Positions 1 to 10,284 are shown, counted from the first letter of the stretch. The stretch is 64,000 nt of DNA from Blautia massiliensis (ex Durand et al. 2017) (GCF_001487165.1 NZ_LN913006.1:1728304-1792303), one strand, 5' to 3'. Notes: generated by a model not told the origin, from the sequence alone. Translations and numbers: made by a program.

Positions 1-11
1 AGATTTTCTTA

Positions 12-2105
12 TTATTTTTCCCAGATGATCTTTACCGGCATGATCCCGGTCAGTTCTTTGCTTTTTTCATCCGGCTGGCTGCAGCCTGCATAAATTTCAA
101 ATTTCTTTCCTTCTTCCATCCGTTTTCCTGTTTCATCTACTACGGTGAATGCTTTTTCCCATATTGGGATTTCTATTTTTCGGCATTCTCCCGCCTTCAG
201 GAATATCCGATGAAAACCGGCCAGCATCGGATTTGGAATGGCATTTTTGCTGTCGATATTTTTTACATAAATCTGAACAACATCCTCTGTATCATATGCG
301 CCGTTATTCTGCACTTCTACCTCCACGTTTATCTTCTGTCCACATGTTTTGACCTCTGCTTTATCTACTGCCACCTTACTGTACGTCAGACCATATCCAA
401 AAGGAAACTGTGCTTTTCGTTCCATATAGCGATATGTTCTGCCTTTCATGGAATAATCGGTAAAATCCGGAAGTTCTTCCAGGCTTTCATAAAATGTCAC
501 CGGAAGTTTTCCTGATGGCGAGATTTCTCCAAACAGTACCTTTGCCGCTGCCTTCCCGCCCTGGCATCCAGGGTACCACAGCATCATGACGGCATCAAAT
601 TTCTCTGCCGCATATTTCAGATTAAGGTCACTTCCTGCCAGCAGACAGAATACTACCGGTTTTCCTGTGTCTGCGATTGCTTCCATCAGTTCTCGCTGTA
701 CTCCGGGAAGTTCAATATCTTCTTTATCTCCCGATACATAGCTGTTTCCGGTGTCTCCCTCTTCTCCTTCCAGTGTCTCATCCAGTCCCATACATAAGAT
801 CACCACATCGCTGTTTTCCGCAACCACCTTCGCTTCCGCAATACGATCTCTGGTAAACGCAAGGTGCTCCGTCCGGTCTCGGAACAGATCACAGCCTCTG
901 GAAGTAAGGATCCTTACATCGTCTCCCACATAATCCTGGATGCCTTCCTGTATGGTAATATACCTGGAAGCTGTCCCGTGATAATTGCCGATCAGCGCCT
1001 GTCTGCTGTCCGCATTTGGTCCGATGATCCCTATTGTTTTCAGTTTTTCTTTATCAAGCGGAAGAATCCCGTTATTTTTCAGCAGAACAAAGCTTTTTTC
1101 CGCTGCTTTCTCCGCTGCATCCAGATGCCTGGGAGATTCTACCTCCAGATAGGAGATATTGTCATATTCGCTTCCATCAAACAACCCCAGCAGATACCTT
1201 GTGGTAAAAAGCCGCACTGTTGCCCGGGTTATGGTTTCTTCTGTGACAAGCCCCTTTTCGTATGCCTTCATAATGTGAAGATAGGTATTTCCACAATTCA
1301 GGTCACAGCCATTATTAATAGCCAGTGCTGCAGATTCAACGGCTGTATCCGTTACCATATGGTGTTCATGAAAATCACGGATTGCCCAGCAGTCTGATAC
1401 AAAATGCCCCTGAAATTTCCATTCGCCTCTGAGTTTTTTCTGTAATGTGGGACTTCCGCAGCAGGGTTCCCCGTTTGTCCGGTTATAAGCTCCCATAACC
1501 GCTTCTACTTTGGCTTCTTTTACCAGACCTTCGAATGCCGGCAAATACGTTTCTTCCATATCTTTTGCGGATGCTTCCGCATCAAATTCATGACGGAGTG
1601 CCTCCGGCCCGGAATGTACTGCAAAATGTTTGGCACAGGCTGCTGCCTTCATTGTATCCCCATTTCCCTGAAGTGCTTTTACAAAGGAAACTCCCAGTTC
1701 TTTTGTAAGATACGGATCTTCCCCATAAGTTTCATGGCCTCTACCCCATCGTGGATCACGGAAAATATTGACATTAGGAGACCAGAACGTCAATCCCTTA
1801 TAAATATCTCTGTCACCGTTTACGGAATATGCATTATACTTTGCTCTGCCCTCTGTTGCCACGATACCGGCCATCTCTGCCACACTTTTCCGGTCAAAAG
1901 CAGCCGCCATTCCGATCGCCTGTGGAAAAACCGTTGCCTGCCCTGCTCTGGCAACACCGTGAAGTCCCTCATTCCACCAGTTATACGCCGGAATTCCCAA
2001 TCTTTTTATTGCAGGTGCATCGTACCTTAACTGACTGGCCTTTTCCTCCAGAGTCATCCTGGCAACCAGCGCTTCTGCTTTCTTCTTTGCTTCTTCCCGA
2101 TTCAT
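12..2105 (-). CDS. Glycoside hydrolase family 3 beta-glucosidase/beta-xylosidase
   Basis: Cytoplasmic (no signal peptide) exo-glycosidase of about 697 residues that releases terminal beta-linked sugars from short oligosaccharides. The N-terminal GH3 barrel carries NWWNEGLHGVARAG near residue 45 and AKHFAVHSGPE near 160. The nucleophile is the Asp of FVSDCWAI near residue 238. A second GH3 sandwich domain and a C-terminal Fn3-like domain follow. The NWWNEGLHG block is typical of the xylosidase-like branch, but substrate cannot be fixed from sequence. I chose the ATG at 2105 because AGGAGG lies 9 nt upstream; a GTG six codons earlier has no ribosome site. It stands alone, upstream of nothing in the window. 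Confidence 0.9.
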   Translation of the reverse strand: MNREEAKKKAEALVARMTLEEKASQLRYDAPAIKRLGIPAYNWWNEGLHGVARAGQATVFPQAIGMAAAFDRKSVAEMAGIVATEGRAKYNAYSVNGDRDIYKGLTFWSPNVNIFRDPRWGRGHETYGEDPYLTKELGVSFVKALQGNGDTMKAAACAKHFAVHSGPEALRHEFDAEASAKDMEETYLPAFEGLVKEAKVEAVMGAYNRTNGEPCCGSPTLQKKLRGEWKFQGHFVSDCWAIRDFHEHHMVTDTAVESAALAINNGCDLNCGNTYLHIMKAYEKGLVTEETITRATVRLFTTRYLLGLFDGSEYDNISYLEVESPRHLDAAEKAAEKSFVLLKNNGILPLDKEKLKTIGIIGPNADSRQALIGNYHGTASRYITIQEGIQDYVGDDVRILTSRGCDLFRDRTEHLAFTRDRIAEAKVVAENSDVVILCMGLDETLEGEEGDTGNSYVSGDKEDIELPGVQRELMEAIADTGKPVVFCLLAGSDLNLKYAAEKFDAVMMLWYPGCQGGKAAAKVLFGEISPSGKLPVTFYESLEELPDFTDYSMKGRTYRYMERKAQFPFGYGLTYSKVAVDKAEVKTCGQKINVEVEVQNNGAYDTEDVVQIYVKNIDSKNAIPNPMLAGFHRIFLKAGECRKIEIPIWEKAFTVVDETGKRMEEGKKFEIYAGCSQPDEKSKELTGIMPVKIIWEK

Positions 2106-2135
2106 CCCCAATTTCCTCCTCACCTTTTTTTATAT

Positions 2136-2163
2136 CATCTATCATTTGGTCTCTGACTGTCAA
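2136..2163 (-). promoter_or_regulatory. Possible promoter of the GH3 gene
   Basis: On the minus strand a perfect TTGACA (2163-2158) is followed after 16 bp by TAGATG (2141-2136). The -35 is convincing and the -10 is poor, so the exact start is uncertain. Confidence 0.35.
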
Positions 2164-2206
2164 GTAGATATTTCCTGCAATTTTTCCGGCCTCTGTTCAG
2201 AGCAGA

Positions 2207-2250
2207 AAAAAATCTGCTTTACCCTTTCTTTGGGATAAAGCAGATTTTTA
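2207..2250 (-). terminator. Rho-independent terminator of the trp operon
   Basis: Inverted repeat AAATCTGCTTTA-CCC with GGG-ATAAAGCAGATTT. On the minus strand it is followed by a run of seven T and lies 40 bp after the trpA stop. T/A tracts on both sides mean it could also work weakly in the other direction. Confidence 0.8.
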
Positions 2251-2289
2251 TTACACTTTGTGATCTGTGTTCCAATTTCAGCCGGGAAC

Positions 2290-3063
2290 TTATCTGATTG
2301 CATCCTTCATCTCTTTCACATAAGCCTTCACCTTCGGCACGCAGTCTTTGCCGTAGGCACCACAGAGCTTCACGATCGCAGATCCTACAATGGCACCGTC
2401 TGACTGATCTGCCATTTTTTTTGCCTGCTCCGGTGTGGAGATTCCGAATCCTACTGCACATGGAATGTCTTTCTGAGCTTTTACTAATTTCACCATAGCT
2501 CCGATATCTGTGGTAATGCTGGTACGCATTCCTGTTACACCAAGGGAAGATACGCAGTAAACAAAGCCTTCCGCCTCTTTTGCGATCATGGCGATCCGCT
2601 CATGGGAGGTCGGTGCGATCAGGGAGATCAGGTCAAGGCCGTACTGTTTACACACAACATCAAACTCTTCTTTTTCCTCAAACGGAACATCCGGAAGAAT
2701 CAGTCCATCCATTCCAACTTCCGCTGCTTTCTTGATAAAACGCTCTGTTCCGTAAGAAAATACTACGTTTGCGTAGGTCATGAATACCATTGGGATTTTT
2801 GTATTTTTACGGATTTTTTCTACCATTGCAAAAACTTTATCTGTAGTCACGCCGCCTGCAAGTGCCCGGACATTAGCTTCCTGGATCACAGGTCCCTCTG
2901 CGGTAGGATCTGAGAACGGGATCCCAAGCTCGATCAGATCTGCTCCTGCTTCTTCCATTGCATAAACCAGCTGCTCTGTTACCTCCAGAGACGGATCTCC
3001 GCAGGTTAAAAAAGGAATAAATGCTTTTCCGTTTGCAAATGCTTCTGTAATTCTCTTATTCAT
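2290..3063 (-). CDS. trpA: Tryptophan synthase alpha subunit
   Basis: Cleaves indole-3-glycerol phosphate to indole and glyceraldehyde 3-phosphate, and passes indole through the tunnel to TrpB. 257 residues, normal length. The catalytic Glu is E45 in [11 protein letters not shown]. The second acid, Asp60 in enteric TrpA, is Glu here (PTAEGP, E56), a conservative change I believe is common in clostridial TrpA. The start ATG at 3063 lies inside the end of trpB (8-nt overlap, ATGAATAA), so translation is probably coupled. It is the last gene of the trp operon. Confidence 0.97.
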   Translation of the reverse strand: MNKRITEAFANGKAFIPFLTCGDPSLEVTEQLVYAMEEAGADLIELGIPFSDPTAEGPVIQEANVRALAGGVTTDKVFAMVEKIRKNTKIPMVFMTYANVVFSYGTERFIKKAAEVGMDGLILPDVPFEEKEEFDVVCKQYGLDLISLIAPTSHERIAMIAKEAEGFVYCVSSLGVTGMRTSITTDIGAMVKLVKAQKDIPCAVGFGISTPEQAKKMADQSDGAIVGSAIVKLCGAYGKDCVPKVKAYVKEMKDAIR

Positions 3064-4240
3064 GAATATCCTCCCCTCTGTAGCGGGCAATTGCCGCACA
3101 GTCCTTATCTCCACGTCCTGAAATGGTAACTACCATGATCTTGTCCTTTCCAAGTGTCGGTGCGATCTTTTTCGCATAGGCCACTGCGTGGGCACTTTCA
3201 ATCGCAGGAATGATTCCTTCTGTTCTGGAAAGATATTCAAAAGCCTCTACTGCTTCGTCATCTGTAACAGGAACGTACTCTGCTCTTCCGATATCATAAA
3301 GGTGTGCATGCTCCGGACCTACACCCGGATAATCAAGACCTGCGGAGATGGAGTATACCGGTGCGATCTGTCCGTATTCATCCTGGCAGAAGTAAGATTT
3401 CATACCATGGAAGATTCCGAGACGACCGGTTGCAATGGTTGCCGCAGTCTCCGCAGTATTCACGCCACGTCCTGCCGCCTCACAGCCGATGAGACGAACG
3501 TCTTTGTCCTCAATGAAATTGTAGAAGGTTCCGATAGCATTGGAGCCGCCGCCTACACAAGCCAGGACAACATCCGGAAGTCTGCCCTCTTTTTCCAGCA
3601 TCTGTTCTTTGATTTCCTTGGAGATCACGGCCTGGAAATCACGTACGATGGTCGGGAACGGGTGCGGGCCCATAACAGATCCCAGTACATAATGGGTATC
3701 TGCAATACGGTTTGTCCACTCACGCATGGTCTCGGAAACGGCATCCTTTAAGGTTGCGGTTCCGCTTGTGACTGCATGGACCTTTGCTCCGAGGAGACGC
3801 ATTTTATATACGTTCAGAGCCTGACGCTCGGTGTCCTCTTTTCCCATGAATACCTCACATTCCATTCCCATCAGTGCTGCTGCGGTTGCAGTTGCAACAC
3901 CGTGCTGGCCGGCTCCTGTCTCTGCGATGACACGGGTCTTGCCCATTTTTTTTGCCAGGAGCACCTGACCAAGTACGTTGTTGATCTTGTGGGCTCCTGT
4001 GTGGTTTAAGTCTTCTCTTTTCAGATAGATCTTGGCTCCGCCAAGGTCCTCGGTCATATGTGCCGCATAGTAAAGACGGGATGGTCTTCCTGCGTATTCA
4101 TTGAGAAGCTCTGTGAGCTCACGGTTGAATTCCGGATCGTTTTTGTAATGGTTGTATGCTTCCTCAAGCTCCAGAACGGCGTTCATCAGTGTTTCCGGGA
4201 TGTACTGTCCGCCATGGATGCCGAATCTTCCTTTTGACAT
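3056..4240 (-). CDS. trpB: Tryptophan synthase beta subunit
   Basis: PLP enzyme that condenses indole with L-serine to give tryptophan. 394 residues, full length. Starts [19 protein letters not shown], typical of TrpB1. The PLP lysine is K85 in HTGAHKINN, and the phosphate-binding loop is [10 protein letters not shown]. Only one base separates it from trpF upstream, and it overlaps trpA by 8 nt. Confidence 0.98.
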   Translation of the reverse strand: MSKGRFGIHGGQYIPETLMNAVLELEEAYNHYKNDPEFNRELTELLNEYAGRPSRLYYAAHMTEDLGGAKIYLKREDLNHTGAHKINNVLGQVLLAKKMGKTRVIAETGAGQHGVATATAAALMGMECEVFMGKEDTERQALNVYKMRLLGAKVHAVTSGTATLKDAVSETMREWTNRIADTHYVLGSVMGPHPFPTIVRDFQAVISKEIKEQMLEKEGRLPDVVLACVGGGSNAIGTFYNFIEDKDVRLIGCEAAGRGVNTAETAATIATGRLGIFHGMKSYFCQDEYGQIAPVYSISAGLDYPGVGPEHAHLYDIGRAEYVPVTDDEAVEAFEYLSRTEGIIPAIESAHAVAYAKKIAPTLGKDKIMVVTISGRGDKDCAAIARYRGEDIHE

Positions 4241-4241
4241 G

Positions 4242-4889
4242 TTATATTTCCTCCTTTATGTTCCTTACTGCGTATACTGCTTCTAATATTTTATCCGGAT
4301 CTTTGTGACCGTCGGTTTCTACACTACTGCTTAAATCTACTGCCCAGGGGTGAAGCAGATGTATGGCCGATTCCAGATTTTCACAGCCCAGACCTCCTGC
4401 CAGAAACCAGGGCCGTTTGATCGCCGGTACCAGACTCCAGTCGAAAGTTTCTCCTGTTCCTCCTGCGCCCTGATCCAGCAGAATATAGTCTGCTTCCGAA
4501 CGGATCGCTTTCTTTATATCTGCTTCTGTTTTTATGGAAAAAGCCTTTATCAGAAGCTGGTCTGTCATGGTCTTAAGCTGTCTGATATAATTCTCGTCCT
4601 CCTGGCCGTGAAGCTGTGCCAGTGCGATGGTTCCCTCGTTTAAAAGCTGTGCGGGAAGCTCCACCGGTGCATTGACGAATACGCCTACCGGCAAAATGCT
4701 ATCATCCAGTTCTTCCCGGAAAGCCTTCAATTGCTCCACGGTGACGTTTCTTCTGCTTTTTGGGAATTCTACAATGAATCCTGCAAAGTCCGGTTTAGCC
4801 TGGTTCACTGCCTGGATATCTTCCGGGCGGGTCAGGCCGCAGATCTTGATCCTGGTTCTGCTCCCATGTTTCAACGGTTGTTCTCTCAT
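4242..4889 (-). CDS. trpF: Phosphoribosylanthranilate isomerase
   Basis: Amadori isomerase, the step between TrpD and TrpC. 215 residues, a (beta/alpha)8 barrel. The conserved [13 protein letters not shown] block begins at about residue 12; the phosphate-binding loops include GGTGETFDW and [10 protein letters not shown]. The first ATG (4889) has AGGATT upstream. About 107 bp separates it from trpC, the second largest gap in the operon, with no obvious gene or terminator in it. Confidence 0.95.
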   Translation of the reverse strand: MREQPLKHGSRTRIKICGLTRPEDIQAVNQAKPDFAGFIVEFPKSRRNVTVEQLKAFREELDDSILPVGVFVNAPVELPAQLLNEGTIALAQLHGQEDENYIRQLKTMTDQLLIKAFSIKTEADIKKAIRSEADYILLDQGAGGTGETFDWSLVPAIKRPWFLAGGLGCENLESAIHLLHPWAVDLSSSVETDGHKDPDKILEAVYAVRNIKEEI

Positions 4890-4996
4890 ATTCAGCCAAT
4901 CCTGCCCTTTCTGTCTGACCCTGCCCCTTCCTGTTTCGTTACTATTTGCTGCTGGTCAGCTCTGTTACTTATTTGCTCTATCCTTTCGTTTGGCCT

Positions 4997-5791
4997 TTAT
5001 ACAAGCGCTCCACCATTCAGATTTTCCAATGCAGCTTTCTTATCCGGGCTTCGCATCAGAGTCTCACCGATCAGGACTGCACCTACCCGGTTTCTTTCCA
5101 GGATAGCGATATCACCTGCGTTTTTGATTCCGCTCTCAGACACAAATACCACATTGTCCGGTGCCAGGTTTCGAAGACGGATGCTGTTATTCATATCAAC
5201 CTTAAAGGTTTTCAGGTCACGGTTATTTACACCGACGATCTTTGCACCTGTCTTTAATGCTCTTGCCACTTCATTCTCGTCATGAGCTTCCACCAGTGCA
5301 TCCATTCCCAGAGTTTCTGCAAGCTCTCGGTATTCCAGGAGTTCCTGGTCATTTAAGATAGCACAGATCAGAAGCACTGCCGATGCACCGAATGCTTTTG
5401 CCTGATAGATCATGTACTTATCCACCGTGAAGTCCTTCCGAAGGACCGGAATATCCACTGTTTCTGTGATCTCACGGAGATAAGTATCACTTCCCATGAA
5501 ATAAAATGGCTCTGTGAGGCAGGAGATCGCAGATGCACCTGCTGCTTCGTATTCTTTCGCAATTTCCAGATACAGAAATTCCGGTGCGATCAGCCCCTTG
5601 GAGGGGGAAGCTTTTTTTACTTCACAGATGTAGGACATACCCGGCTTTTTCAACGCTTCCAGAAAGGACGGCTGCTGTGGCGCTTTTTCTGCCAGGGTTT
5701 TCAGCTGATCCAGGGGAAACTGACGTTTTTCCTTCCGGATACGTTCTCTTGTTTTTTCTGCGATTTCCTCCAGAATGTTTTTTTCGCTCAT
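4997..5791 (-). CDS. trpC: Indole-3-glycerol phosphate synthase
   Basis: Closes the indole ring from carboxyphenylaminodeoxyribulose 5-phosphate. 264 residues, monofunctional (no TrpF fusion). Conserved CEVKKASPSKG near residue 55, VLRKDFTVDKYMIYQA near 115, and VFVSESGI near 215. I set the start at the ATG at 5791 because it has AAGGAG upstream; the longer frame to 5830 has no ribosome site. 129 bp separates it from trpD, with only a weak 6-bp inverted repeat and no terminator. Confidence 0.96.
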   Translation of the reverse strand: MSEKNILEEIAEKTRERIRKEKRQFPLDQLKTLAEKAPQQPSFLEALKKPGMSYICEVKKASPSKGLIAPEFLYLEIAKEYEAAGASAISCLTEPFYFMGSDTYLREITETVDIPVLRKDFTVDKYMIYQAKAFGASAVLLICAILNDQELLEYRELAETLGMDALVEAHDENEVARALKTGAKIVGVNNRDLKTFKVDMNNSIRLRNLAPDNVVFVSESGIKNAGDIAILERNRVGAVLIGETLMRSPDKKAALENLNGGALV

Positions 5792-5920
5792 TCTTTGTTT
5801 GTCTCCTTGATATTTCAGTTCAACTCTCATTCGGCAATTTCAAGAAGTCTGACAGATTAATGTTTCCGTTCGTATCTCTTCCGATAGGGATTGCCGATTT
5901 CTCTTCTGCCGCTATTATTT

Positions 5921-6934
5921 TCAAATCTCGTTACTTAATTTGATAAATTCCGCAAGCTTGGCAGCAGCTGCACCACTGTCGATCAGATCTTCAGCCTTTC
6001 TTACGCCGGCTTCCAGGCTCTCTGCCTTTCCTGCGATATAAAGTGCTGCACCTGCGTTCATGCAGACCGCCTGACGCTTCGGGCCTTTTTCGGTTCCGTT
6101 TACAATGGCTTTTGTGATCTCTGCGTTCTCTGTCGGTGTGCCGCCTGCCAGATCTTCTTTGCTGCAGCGTGTATAGCCGAACTGCTCCGGTGTGATCTCA
6201 TAGGACTGGAACCATCCGTCCTTGATCTCGCACACAGAAGTCGGTGCGCTCATGGAGATCTCATCCAGCTTATCCTGTCCAAAAACTACCATTCCACGGT
6301 TCACGCCAAGCTTCATCATAACCTGTGCCAGCGGCTCTACCAGAGACTGGTCAAAGACTCCCATCAGCTCCATGTTTGCGCCTGCCGGGTTGCTTAATGG
6401 TCCGAGGATATTAAATACCGTGCGGATTCCCAGCTCTTTACGAATCGGTGCCACATATTTCATGGCAATATGATAATTCTGGGCGAACAGGAAACAGATG
6501 TTAATCTTTTTCAGGATCTCTGCACTTTTTTCCGGCGGAATGGTGATCTTTACGCCAAGTGCTTCCAGAACATCTGCTGCACCGCTCTTGGAAGATGCTG
6601 CACGATTTCCGTGTTTTGCTACCGGAACGCCACCTGCTGCGATCACAAGAGAAGATGTCGTGGAAATGTTAAAGGAGTTTGCTCCGTCACCACCGGTTCC
6701 TACGATCTCCAGAACATTCATATCGTGGAGAAGCTTGATGCAGTGTGCACGCATTCCGGCTGCTGATGCAGTGATCTCATCAATAGTCTCTCCTTTCAGG
6801 GAAAGTGCAGTAAGGTAGGATGCCATCTGTACCGGTGTTGCCGCTCCGTCCATGATCTCATTCATTACGGCTTCTGCTTCGTCATATGTAAGATCTTCTT
6901 TTTTTGAAAGCTTGAGGATTGCTTCTTTGATCAT
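5921..6934 (-). CDS. trpD: Anthranilate phosphoribosyltransferase
   Basis: Transfers phosphoribose from PRPP to anthranilate. 337 residues. The PRPP-binding motif [14 protein letters not shown] lies near residue 80, followed by [21 protein letters not shown]. The N-terminal helical dimer domain is intact. There is no fused TrpG glutaminase; trpG is a separate gene just upstream with a gap of 57 bp. Confidence 0.97.
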   Translation of the reverse strand: MIKEAILKLSKKEDLTYDEAEAVMNEIMDGAATPVQMASYLTALSLKGETIDEITASAAGMRAHCIKLLHDMNVLEIVGTGGDGANSFNISTTSSLVIAAGGVPVAKHGNRAASSKSGAADVLEALGVKITIPPEKSAEILKKINICFLFAQNYHIAMKYVAPIRKELGIRTVFNILGPLSNPAGANMELMGVFDQSLVEPLAQVMMKLGVNRGMVVFGQDKLDEISMSAPTSVCEIKDGWFQSYEITPEQFGYTRCSKEDLAGGTPTENAEITKAIVNGTEKGPKRQAVCMNAGAALYIAGKAESLEAGVRKAEDLIDSGAAAAKLAEFIKLSNEI

Positions 6935-6991
6935 TGTTGTTTCCTCCTGTTTTGTAACGATTCTATCTTTTATGGATTGCTGTTCTCTGTC

Positions 6992-7570
6992 TTATCTGTC
7001 TCTGATAACCTTCATAAAGTTCTCGATCATTGTTTTTCCATCCGGTGTCATAACAGATTCCGGATGGAACTGTAATCCGAATATCGGATATTCTTTATGC
7101 TCCAGTGCCATCACCTCTCCGTCCTCAGACTCAGCGGTAACAACCAGTTCCTCCGGTAAAGTATCCCGGATAGCTGCCAGTGAGTGATATCTGGCTGCCG
7201 GAAAAGTTTCCGGAAGTCCTTCAAACATCCGGCTCTTTCCAACTTTATGTACCTCTTTCTGCTTTCCGTGCATCAGCTCTTTTGCGTAGGATACTGTCCC
7301 TCCGAAGGCTTCACAGATGGACTGATGTCCAAGGCAGATACCCAGGATCGGCAGCTTGTCTTTGAAATATTTTATGGATTCAATACAGATTCCCGCATCC
7401 TCCGGTTTTCCCGGACCAGGGGAAAGGATCAATGCCTCCGGCTTCATGGCCTCCAGCTCTTTGATGGTCACTTCATCATTTCTTACCACCTTGATATCCG
7501 GCTCCACAGAACCGATCAGCTGATAAACATTGTAGGAAAAGCTATCATAATTATCGATCAGTACTATCAT
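6992..7570 (-). CDS. trpG: Anthranilate synthase component II (glutamine amidotransferase)
   Basis: Supplies ammonia from glutamine to TrpE. 192 residues. Nucleophile Cys in LGICLGHQSICEAFGG near residue 80; His and Glu of the triad in FGLQFHPESV near 167. The start MIVLIDNYDSFSYN at 7570 overlaps the trpE stop by 4 nt (ATGA), so coupled translation is likely. In many Bacillota this subunit is shared with PabB (folate); I see no pab genes here. Confidence 0.96.
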   Translation of the reverse strand: MIVLIDNYDSFSYNVYQLIGSVEPDIKVVRNDEVTIKELEAMKPEALILSPGPGKPEDAGICIESIKYFKDKLPILGICLGHQSICEAFGGTVSYAKELMHGKQKEVHKVGKSRMFEGLPETFPAARYHSLAAIRDTLPEELVVTAESEDGEVMALEHKEYPIFGLQFHPESVMTPDGKTMIENFMKVIRDR

Positions 7571-9054
7571 TCCAGTCCCTCCTGTGCAGTTTCGATTGCC
7601 TGTACAACGGCTCTTGCCTTGTTGCAGCACTCCTGAAATTCACTTTCCGGAATGCTGTCTGCTACGATCCCTGCTCCTGACCGGATACAGATCTCACCGT
7701 TTTTCTTATAAACCAGGCGAATGGCAATACAGGTATCCAGGTTTCCGGCAAAATCCAGATATCCGATAGCACCGCCGTAAATACCTCGCTTGCTCTGTTC
7801 CAGTTCCTGGATGATCTGGCAGGCACGGAATTTCGGTGCTCCGGAAAGTGTTCCTGCCGGAAGGATGGCATCCACTGCATCCACCGCATCCCTGTCATCC
7901 CGGATCTGGCCGGTAACTGTGGAACCAATATGCATCACATGAGAAAAACGCTCGATGCACATATATTTTTCTACGTTCACAGTACCGATCTTACTGATCT
8001 TTCCGATATCATTTCGCCCAAGATCCACCAGCATGTTATGCTCGGCACGTTCCTTCTCATCAGCCAGGAGTCCTTTTTCCAGCACCAGGTCTTCTTCTTT
8101 TGTCTTGCCTCTTGGTCTTGTTCCTGCAAGCGGGAAGGTACTTAATTCTGTTCCTGCAAGCCTGGCAAGTGTTTCCGGGGAGGCTCCTGCAATCTCAATA
8201 TCATCACTGGAAAAATAAAACATATACGGCGAAGGATTGGTAGCCCTGAGAACACGGTATGTATCAAACAGACTTCCCTCTGCTTTCGCTCGCATCGGAT
8301 TGGAGAGCACCACCTGGAAAATATCTCCTTCGTGGATGTAATACTTCGCTTTCTCAACCATCTCACAGTATTTTGCTTTCGGGAACTGCGGCTCAATGGA
8401 AGATTTCAGCTTCAGTGACGGGAATTCATCCTGCTTTCCATTGCGGATCAGATCCGCCATCTCTTTTAGTTTCGCTTCCGCATTCTGGTAGGCATTTTCC
8501 AGATCATCTGTCATCACTCCGGTGATCAGAAGCACCTTCTGTCTGTAATGGTCAAAGGCGATCACCTGGTCAAAAAGCATCAGATCCATATCCCGGAAAT
8601 CCTGTACTGTCTCGTCAGTAAGCTCCAGCTTCGGCTCGCTGTATTTGATGTAATCGTAGGAAAAATATCCCACCAGACCTCCGGTAAAGGTCGGCATATT
8701 TTCCATCACCGGGCTTTTGTATTCTTTCAGGATCTCCCGAATAGCATCTCCCGGATGCTTCACCTGCTGTACGGTTTTTTCTTCAGTTCCGTCCTCATGG
8801 ATCCTGCGGATCTGAAGCTTTCCGTCTGTACAGGTGATCTCCATGGATGGCTCATATCCCAGGAAGGAATAGCGTCCCCATACCTCTGTCTGGCTGGCAC
8901 TTTCCAGAAGATAGCAATGTCTGCTGGCTGTGCGTAAGGTCCTCATGACTTCTACGGGTGTATAGCGGTCGGAATACAGTTCTCTGCATACGGGAATACG
9001 CCGGTATTCCCCTGACTTTGCGATTTCTCTTAATCCTTCTAATGCTGGATACAT
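7567..9054 (-). CDS. trpE: Anthranilate synthase component I
   Basis: Converts chorismate to anthranilate, the committed step, normally feedback-inhibited by tryptophan. 495 residues. The N-terminal domain has LLESAS near residue 49, a tryptophan-binding element. The chorismate-binding domain has AGTRPRGKTKEED, DLGRNDIGK and GTLSGAPK in order. The ATG at 9054 has AGGAGGG 8 nt upstream; the longer frame to 9162 runs back into the T-box terminator and is not used. First gene of the trp operon, preceded by the T-box leader. Confidence 0.97.
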   Translation of the reverse strand: MYPALEGLREIAKSGEYRRIPVCRELYSDRYTPVEVMRTLRTASRHCYLLESASQTEVWGRYSFLGYEPSMEITCTDGKLQIRRIHEDGTEEKTVQQVKHPGDAIREILKEYKSPVMENMPTFTGGLVGYFSYDYIKYSEPKLELTDETVQDFRDMDLMLFDQVIAFDHYRQKVLLITGVMTDDLENAYQNAEAKLKEMADLIRNGKQDEFPSLKLKSSIEPQFPKAKYCEMVEKAKYYIHEGDIFQVVLSNPMRAKAEGSLFDTYRVLRATNPSPYMFYFSSDDIEIAGASPETLARLAGTELSTFPLAGTRPRGKTKEEDLVLEKGLLADEKERAEHNMLVDLGRNDIGKISKIGTVNVEKYMCIERFSHVMHIGSTVTGQIRDDRDAVDAVDAILPAGTLSGAPKFRACQIIQELEQSKRGIYGGAIGYLDFAGNLDTCIAIRLVYKKNGEICIRSGAGIVADSIPESEFQECCNKARAVVQAIETAQEGLE

Positions 9055-9079
9055 ATTCAGTCCCTCCTGATCTACATTT

Positions 9080-9365
9080 ATGTAACAAAAAAAACCCGTC
9101 TCCGGCAGAATCCAGTTCTGCCAGGGACGAGCGTTCAAAATCCAATACACCCGCGGTGCCACCCTGCTTCACAGTATGACCTGTGCACTTGTCGGAATAC
9201 CTGCATATTCCCGGCAACTGACGTATGCCTTCACGTCACAGAATACTCGGTATCCGGGATACCTTTCCCTGTGCCCTCAGCGGTCCATTTAGTAAACTGC
9301 TTCTCGACCCGGCTCTCACCCTCCCGGATTCTCTGTGCGCGCATGAAAACTTTTATCTCCGCTTC
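9080..9365 (-). promoter_or_regulatory. T-box riboswitch leader, tRNA-Trp specific
   Basis: On the minus strand the canonical T-box AGGGTGGCACCGCGG (around 9165-9150) is followed by a GC-rich hairpin (CCTGGCAGAACTGGATTCTG and its flanks) and a run of eight T, ending about 35 nt before trpE. The Stem I base pairs AGCGG (about 9363-9359) with CCGCT. The specifier candidate is TGG at 9287-9285 in the context AAATGGACC, i.e. the tryptophan codon. Stem III is TGACGT-ACGTCA. Uncharged tRNA-Trp would stabilise the antiterminator and turn on trpEGDCFBA. Confidence 0.93.
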
Positions 9366-9402
9366 AACGGTTTAGTGGTTTACTTGATTAAACTCTTCAT
9401 AT

Positions 9403-9431
9403 AAAATAGCACAGGATTTTTAATCTGTCAA
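9403..9431 (-). promoter_or_regulatory. Promoter of the trp operon
   Basis: Minus strand: perfect TTGACA (9431-9426), 17-bp spacer, TATTTT (9408-9403). The transcript would begin just before the T-box leader. Confidence 0.75.
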
Positions 9432-9439
9432 TACAAAAG

Positions 9440-9468
9440 TTGAAAAAAATGTCATTTTATTCTATAAT
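9440..9468 (+). promoter_or_regulatory. Promoter of the relQ-like gene
   Basis: Plus strand: TTGAAA (9440-9445), exactly 17 bp, TATAAT (9463-9468). The -35 is only 8 bp from the -35 of the divergent trp promoter. Confidence 0.75.
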
Positions 9469-9570
9469 TATCTTATCACATTGCCGAAAAATAACAGGAA
9501 CAGATCAGAATCTGTCTTTACTGTTTTCAGCAGATTTCACATACGAAAGGAGTTTCTCTCAAAAAATACC

Positions 9571-10248
9571 ATGGCAAAAGAAAATACCAATAACTGGCTG
9601 GATACACCGGATCCCCGGGTTTTTATCAAAAATTCCGCAAAATTTAACGACCTGATGATGATGTACCGCTGTACTGTCCGGGAGGTCCGTACCAAGCTGG
9701 AAGTCCTCAACGATGAATTTTCCGTGGAATATAAACGTAATCCCATTTCTTTTATCAAAACCAGGATCAAAAAACCGGAAAGCATTTACAAGAAGCTTAA
9801 GAAGCTTGGCTATGAATTTACAGCCGAGAATATCCAGAATCAGCTGAATGATGTAGCCGGCATCCGGGTTGTGTGCGCTTTTATCGATGATATCTACACC
9901 ATTGCGGATCTGATCTCCAAGCAGGACGATATCACTGTTATCCAGGTAAAAGATTACATCAAAAATCCAAAGCCCAACGGCTACCGCAGCTATCACATGA
10001 TCGTAGAAATCCCCGTATTTTTCTCCAAAGGAAAAACACCGATGAGAGCCGAGATCCAGATCCGTACCAACGGCATGGATTTCTGGGCCACACTGGAGCA
10101 TCAGCTTCGTTATAAGCAGAATATCGAAGAAATGGATGGATATGAAGAAGTCAGTGATGAACTTCTCAACTGCGCCAGAGCTGTCATCGACATGGATAAT
10201 GAGATGCAGCGGATCAAGGATAAGATCGGACAGTTCCACGACATTTAA
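9571..10248 (+). CDS. relQ: Small alarmone synthetase, RelQ/YjbM-like
   Basis: Single-domain (p)ppGpp synthetase of 225 residues, lacking the hydrolase, TGS and ACT domains of long RelA/SpoT. Diagnostic blocks: DVAGIRVVCAFIDDIY, NGYRSYHMIVEIP and EIQIRTNGMDFWATLEHQLRYK, which match the Bacillus YjbM/RelQ family. It pyrophosphorylates GDP/GTP using ATP in the cytoplasm. I take the ATG at 9571; AAAGGAG lies upstream but at an unusually long 18-nt distance and no better start exists in frame. Divergent from the trp operon. Confidence 0.9.
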   Translation: MAKENTNNWLDTPDPRVFIKNSAKFNDLMMMYRCTVREVRTKLEVLNDEFSVEYKRNPISFIKTRIKKPESIYKKLKKLGYEFTAENIQNQLNDVAGIRVVCAFIDDIYTIADLISKQDDITVIQVKDYIKNPKPNGYRSYHMIVEIPVFFSKGKTPMRAEIQIRTNGMDFWATLEHQLRYKQNIEEMDGYEEVSDELLNCARAVIDMDNEMQRIKDKIGQFHDI

Positions 10249-10250
10249 AA

Positions 10251-10284
10251 AGCAGGTGGGGTTAAAGCCTCACCTGCTCTTTTT
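10251..10284 (+). terminator. Terminator shared by convergent relQ and araC-type gene
   Basis: AGCAGGTG paired with CACCTGCT, then TCTTTTT. It begins 2 bp after the relQ stop. The last codons and stop of the convergent AraC gene lie inside the hairpin, and A-runs on the far side let it act in both directions. Confidence 0.85.

Noticed and set aside
9055..9217. Upstream extension of trpE and a small minus-strand ORF across the leader
   Set aside because: They lie on the T-box and its terminator; AGGAGGG marks the trpE start at 9054.
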